Below, one piece after another: positions 62,065-64,000 of a DNA stretch of 64,000 nt. The first letter of the stretch is position 1. Each line of letters opens with the position of its first letter. The notes below the pieces were generated by a model. It ran no database searches. It was given only the letters and a program-made list of their open reading frames with translations, and was not told the DNA's origin. The translations under genes were made by a program, and so were the position numbers. Location: contig CP044131.1 in assembly GCA_008727115.1 (NCBI GenBank), positions 1,612,001-1,676,000 of the forward strand. The letters are read 5' to 3'. This DNA comes from Comamonas testosteroni (GTDB lineage: Bacteria; Pseudomonadota; Gammaproteobacteria; Burkholderiales; Burkholderiaceae_C).

Positions 62065-64000
62065 ATTCGCAGCAAGGCTTTCATGTCGACCCTTTGCTGG
62101 CCTCAGTGCTTGAGGGCTTGCAAGAGGGAGTCTGGCTGCTGGATGGGCAGACGCTGCGGGTGATTCATGCCAATGGAGCAAGCGTACAGCTCACAGGCTA
62201 TACGGCCGCCCAGGCCAAGGAGCAGTACGTCGAAGTGCTGTGTGCATCCCTTGTACAAAAAGCGTTCTGGCAGGACGAATCCAATTGGCAGGGAGGGGCG
62301 AAATTCCTTTCTGAAATTCGCTGTGCTGACGGCTCGCTGCTAGCTGTGGAGTTGGGAGTGAATGCGGTTGCCCAGAATTCGCAATGGCTGATGCTCACCA
62401 TGCTTGACTGCAGTGAGCAATTGCGCCACGAGAGTGAGCTGGATATGCTGCTGTCAGAGTTGCGTGCCACTCTGGAGTCGGCTGCAGATGGCATGATGGT
62501 CTGTGATCTGCGTGGTGGCATTCGTGCTTTTAACCACCGTTTTGCCGAGCTGTGGCAGTTGCCTGAAGCGCTGCTGCTGCACAGAGACGATGGCGCGATC
62601 TTCGCGCATCTTGAGGAGCAGACGGCCAGCAGCGAAAGTCAGTTCACTTTGCTGCAGGATGCACAGGATCTGTCTGCGCCGCAAACTTCTGAAGTGCTGC
62701 AGCTTAAAAGTGGGCGAGTGCTAGAGCGCAGGTCAGTGCCTCAGCTTAGCCGTGGTGTTGCCATAGGGCGTATCTATTCCTACCGAGACATTACGGTGGA
62801 GTCCAATTCGGCTGCAGAGCTGCGCTTGGCTGCACGGGTCTTTGAGTCCAGTCTTGATGGCATTTTCATTGCTGATGCACATGGGGTCATCGTGCAGGTG
62901 AACCCTGCAGGTGCACAGCTCTTGCATGGTATGACTGTGCTGGGGCGCTCCGCTTGGACCATGTTTGAGTCCGATAACGGGCAGGTAGATGATTTGTGGC
63001 AGCAAGCTGCTGCGCGCTGGGAAGTCGGGGGCTTTTGGGAGGGCAATCTCTGGCTCAGGCAAAGCGAGGGCCAGCGCTGTGCTGTCTGGCTTTCCTGGGT
63101 CGCCTTGCGAGATGGTTATGGCCGCTTGATGCAAAGCATAGGTTTCATGCGTGATATGACGATGCAGCGCAGTGCCCAGCAGCAGATTGAGCAATTGGCG
63201 TACAGCGATGCTTTGACTGGGCTGCCTAATCGGTTGCATCTGAGTCGTCATGTGCAGGCCGTAATTGCTGCAGCACGCTTCAGCTCCCAGCCTTTCAGTA
63301 TTTTGTTTTTGGATCTGGATCGCTTCAAGATCATCAATGACTCTTTGGGTCATGATTTTGGCGATAGGGTGCTGAAGCTGGTGGCTCAGCGACTGAGTGC
63401 ACTGCTGCGACCTGCCGACATGCTTTGCCGGCAAGGCGGTGACGAGTTCGTTCTCTATCTGAGTGGCTGCACGGGGGAAGGAGCTTCTGCGGTAGCCGCG
63501 CGTATTCTGGAGGAGATGCGTCAGCCGTTCATGCTGGATGGCCTGGGATTTTCCGTGCAGTGCAGCATCGGCGCCGCTCAGTTCCCTGCGGATGGGCTGA
63601 CACTGGATGAGTTGATTCGTCAGGCTGACATTGCCATGTATCGAGTCAAGGAGCGTGGGCGCGGCAACTTCAGCTTTTATCAGCCTCAGATGAGCGCAGG
63701 CCTGCTCTCGCGCATGAAGCTGGAGCACTCCATGCGACAAGCCTTGAGTAAGGGACATATGGCAGTGCATTTCCAGCCTCAGGTGCATATTCGCTCGGGC
63801 CGAATTGTGGCTGCAGAAGCACTGTTGCGCTGGACAGATCCTGAACTGGGTGTCATATCACCTGCTGCTTTTATCCCTTTGGCGGAAGAGTCTGGCTATG
63901 TGGTGGCGCTTGATGCCTGGGTGTTGGAGCAATCTGTACAGGAGGCAGCCCGCTGGCAGGCAGCGGGGACGCCTGTCAAAGTCTCGGTCAATGTCTCGGC
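62061..64000 (+). CDS. PAS-GGDEF-EAL protein (3' end cut by window)
   Basis: 646 codons visible from GTG 62061, which overlaps the HD-GYP stop. Two or three PAS-like sensor segments (about residues 10-120, 125-240 and 255-375: GIFIADAHGVIVQVNPAGAQLL) are followed by a diguanylate cyclase domain with ALTGLPNRLHLSRH, inhibitory site RPAD (about 450) and an intact GGDEF at 459-463. The EAL domain begins with VHFQPQVHIRSGRIVAAEALLRW (Glu586) and runs past the window edge, so only its first part can be judged. Predicted to make or break cyclic di-GMP in response to a bound ligand or redox state. Together with the HD-GYP gene it forms one operon. Confidence 0.88.
   Translation, partial: MNSQQGFHVDPLLASVLEGLQEGVWLLDGQTLRVIHANGASVQLTGYTAAQAKEQYVEVLCASLVQKAFWQDESNWQGGAKFLSEIRCADGSLLAVELGVNAVAQNSQWLMLTMLDCSEQLRHESELDMLLSELRATLESAADGMMVCDLRGGIRAFNHRFAELWQLPEALLLHRDDGAIFAHLEEQTASSESQFTLLQDAQDLSAPQTSEVLQLKSGRVLERRSVPQLSRGVAIGRIYSYRDITVESNSAAELRLAARVFESSLDGIFIADAHGVIVQVNPAGAQLLHGMTVLGRSAWTMFESDNGQVDDLWQQAAARWEVGGFWEGNLWLRQSEGQRCAVWLSWVALRDGYGRLMQSIGFMRDMTMQRSAQQQIEQLAYSDALTGLPNRLHLSRHVQAVIAAARFSSQPFSILFLDLDRFKIINDSLGHDFGDRVLKLVAQRLSALLRPADMLCRQGGDEFVLYLSGCTGEGASAVAARILEEMRQPFMLDGLGFSVQCSIGAAQFPADGLTLDELIRQADIAMYRVKERGRGNFSFYQPQMSAGLLSRMKLEHSMRQALSKGHMAVHFQPQVHIRSGRIVAAEALLRWTDPELGVISPAAFIPLAEESGYVVALDAWVLEQSVQEAARWQAAGTPVKVSVNVS

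Noticed and set aside
1-64000. CRISPR arrays, prophage, integrases, insertion sequences, rRNA operons
   Set aside because: No direct-repeat array with spacers, no transposase or phage proteins, and no rRNA-like stretches were seen on either strand.

Overview
The window reads as a chromosome segment of a Comamonas-type betaproteobacterium (Comamonadaceae, Burkholderiales). The strongest single clue is a 254-residue short-chain dehydrogenase at 8265-9029 that I recognise as the 3-beta/17-beta-hydroxysteroid dehydrogenase of Comamonas testosteroni. Supporting clues are PhaR, a cco-type high-affinity oxidase cluster under FNR-type sites, Bug solute receptors, a TIGR04438-type Trp-rich small protein, and an intergenic repeat family that I associate with Comamonadaceae. 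Nearly all of the window is ordinary core genome. I see no prophage, integrase, insertion sequence, CRISPR array, rRNA or replication origin. Both ends cut genes.

Layout. 1-9450: a cut FAD oxidoreductase, a degenerate HD-domain protein, an aspartic protease abutting yajQ, murB, a small exported protein, phaR, a DUF1329 protein, the steroid dehydrogenase, and two identical tRNA-Ser(GGA) genes. 9454-19140: an SPFH/NfeD pair, a PLP decarboxylase with a histone-like tail, a VanZ protein, a CoA-transferase/HMG-CoA-lyase pair, an exported LigE-type DNA ligase, lipoprotein SodC and FabI. 19261-24935: a yejABEF-like peptide importer whose binding-protein gene carries a -1 frameshift. 25142-27299: a 53-codon basic microprotein, CbpM/CbpA and a thioredoxin-like protein. 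27481-35778: the rimP-nusA-infB-rbfA-truB-typA translation/transcription operon, preceded by a promoter and an intrinsic terminator. 35968-39026: a polar amino-acid ABC importer. 39118-43969: cytochrome c, the Trp-rich protein, ilvD, a Bug receptor and lgt. 44136-48386: a malonate module (malonyl-CoA decarboxylase, Bug receptor, malonyl-CoA synthetase).

48666-60717 is an oxygen-limitation region: universal stress protein, ccoI-ccoS-ccoN-ccoO-ccoQ-ccoP-ccoG-ccoH, a small membrane protein, an FNR-type regulator, hemN and a SafE-like membrane protein. FNR-type boxes lie at 49173-49186 (between usp and ccoI) and 58462-58475 (between fnr and hemN; a perfect match), so regulator, oxidase, oxidase assembly factors and anaerobic haem synthesis probably form one regulon. 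60829-64000 is a cyclic-di-GMP pair: an HD-GYP-like protein overlapping by 4 nt a PAS-GGDEF-EAL protein that runs off the window.

The least expected signal is a dispersed repeat of about 42 bp, alignable without gaps, with seven clear copies and one weaker candidate, in both orientations. One copy is translated inside the first gene and another resets the start of the yejE-like permease. Other points of note are the yejA frameshift, a possible leaderless ccoI transcript, a promoter-terminator pair ahead of rimP, and the Lys/Ala-rich decarboxylase tail.
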